NCBI GenBank assembly: GCA_031270565.1
Contig: JAISXJ010000080.1
Coordinates: 1-13,132 of the forward strand
From: Prevotellaceae bacterium
Lineage (GTDB): Bacteria; Bacteroidota; Bacteroidia; Bacteroidales; Paludibacteraceae
Length of the DNA stretch: 13,132 nucleotides
Reading direction: 5' to 3'
In this document: piece after piece, positions 13,087-13,132 of the stretch
Layout of the letters: each line of letters begins with the position of its first letter
How positions within the stretch are numbered: the stretch's first letter is position 1
Translations under genes and position numbers: made by a program
The notes under the pieces: model-generated
The model's database searches: none
What the model was told of the DNA's origin: nothing
The model's input: only the letters and a program-made list of their open reading frames with translations

Positions 13087-13132
13087 TTTTAGTGAATAGT
13101 GAATAACGAATAGTTATTAGTTTTTTAGTTAT
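13087..13132 (-). repeat. A/T-rich short repeats upstream of the SUI1-like promoter
   Basis: TAGTGAATAGTGAATAACGAATAG and TTATTAGTTTTTTAGTTAT read, on the minus strand, as ACTAAAAAACTAATAACTA followed by ATTCACTATTCACTA. This is a degenerate tandem array of the same style as the repeats upstream of dcp, glnS and the FISUMP promoter. It runs off the window end. Confidence 0.5.

Overview
This window looks like a housekeeping stretch of a Bacteroidota chromosome, most likely order Bacteroidales. The taxonomic call rests on several signals. Promoters match the Bacteroidota TAnnTTTG -7 box at six places. The encoded proteins are lineage-typical: a GldB lipoprotein, a DUF3575-like envelope protein, a Fibrobacter-succinogenes-type major paralogous (FISUMP) surface protein, a long LepB with inserted regions, and a lipoprotein form of the M3 peptidase Dcp. 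I see no tRNA or rRNA gene, CRISPR array, phage gene, transposase or toxin-antitoxin pair.

Layout. Positions 1-253 hold palindromic repeats and a small element bounded by a perfect 13-bp inverted repeat. Then, on the minus strand, come truA (tRNA pseudouridine synthase A), a DUF3575-like secreted or outer-membrane protein, and dcp (M3 peptidyl-dipeptidase lipoprotein). A 340-bp divergent spacer with two promoters and several repeat types separates dcp from glnS on the plus strand. After glnS lies a gene-free 697-bp stretch with three copies of a hairpin repeat, a 14-bp tandem repeat, a promoter and a structured leader. It leads into a plus-strand FISUMP gene. This gene converges on lepB across a perfect 20-bp-stem bidirectional terminator. 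From there to the right end everything is on the minus strand. In transcription order this is a SUI1/YciH-like factor, gldB with a Fur-family regulator, a MITE-like insertion, then the tightly packed run yugP-like metallopeptidase, dapB and lepB.

How the genes relate. glnS, truA and the SUI1-like gene serve translation and tRNA modification. dapB makes the diaminopimelate/lysine precursor for cell wall. lepB, the YugP-like membrane protease, dcp, GldB, the FISUMP protein and the DUF3575-like protein are all envelope or secretion related. yugP-dapB-lepB (4-bp overlap, then a 34-bp gap) and gldB-fur (5-bp gap) are probable co-transcription units. All else appears to have its own promoter.

I found no convincing undescribed multi-gene system. 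What deserves a second look is non-coding: (i) a two-hairpin repeat whose stems differ in sequence but keep pairing, present at both ends of the first 6.2 kb; (ii) a 122-bp MITE candidate inserted exactly at the Fur-family stop codon; (iii) the 141-bp inverted-repeat element beside truA; (iv) A/T-rich ACTAAACTCTA-type repeats placed directly upstream of TAnnTTTG promoters; (v) the long FISUMP leader with a C9 tract and a terminator-like hairpin. All calls are from reading the sequence, with no database search.
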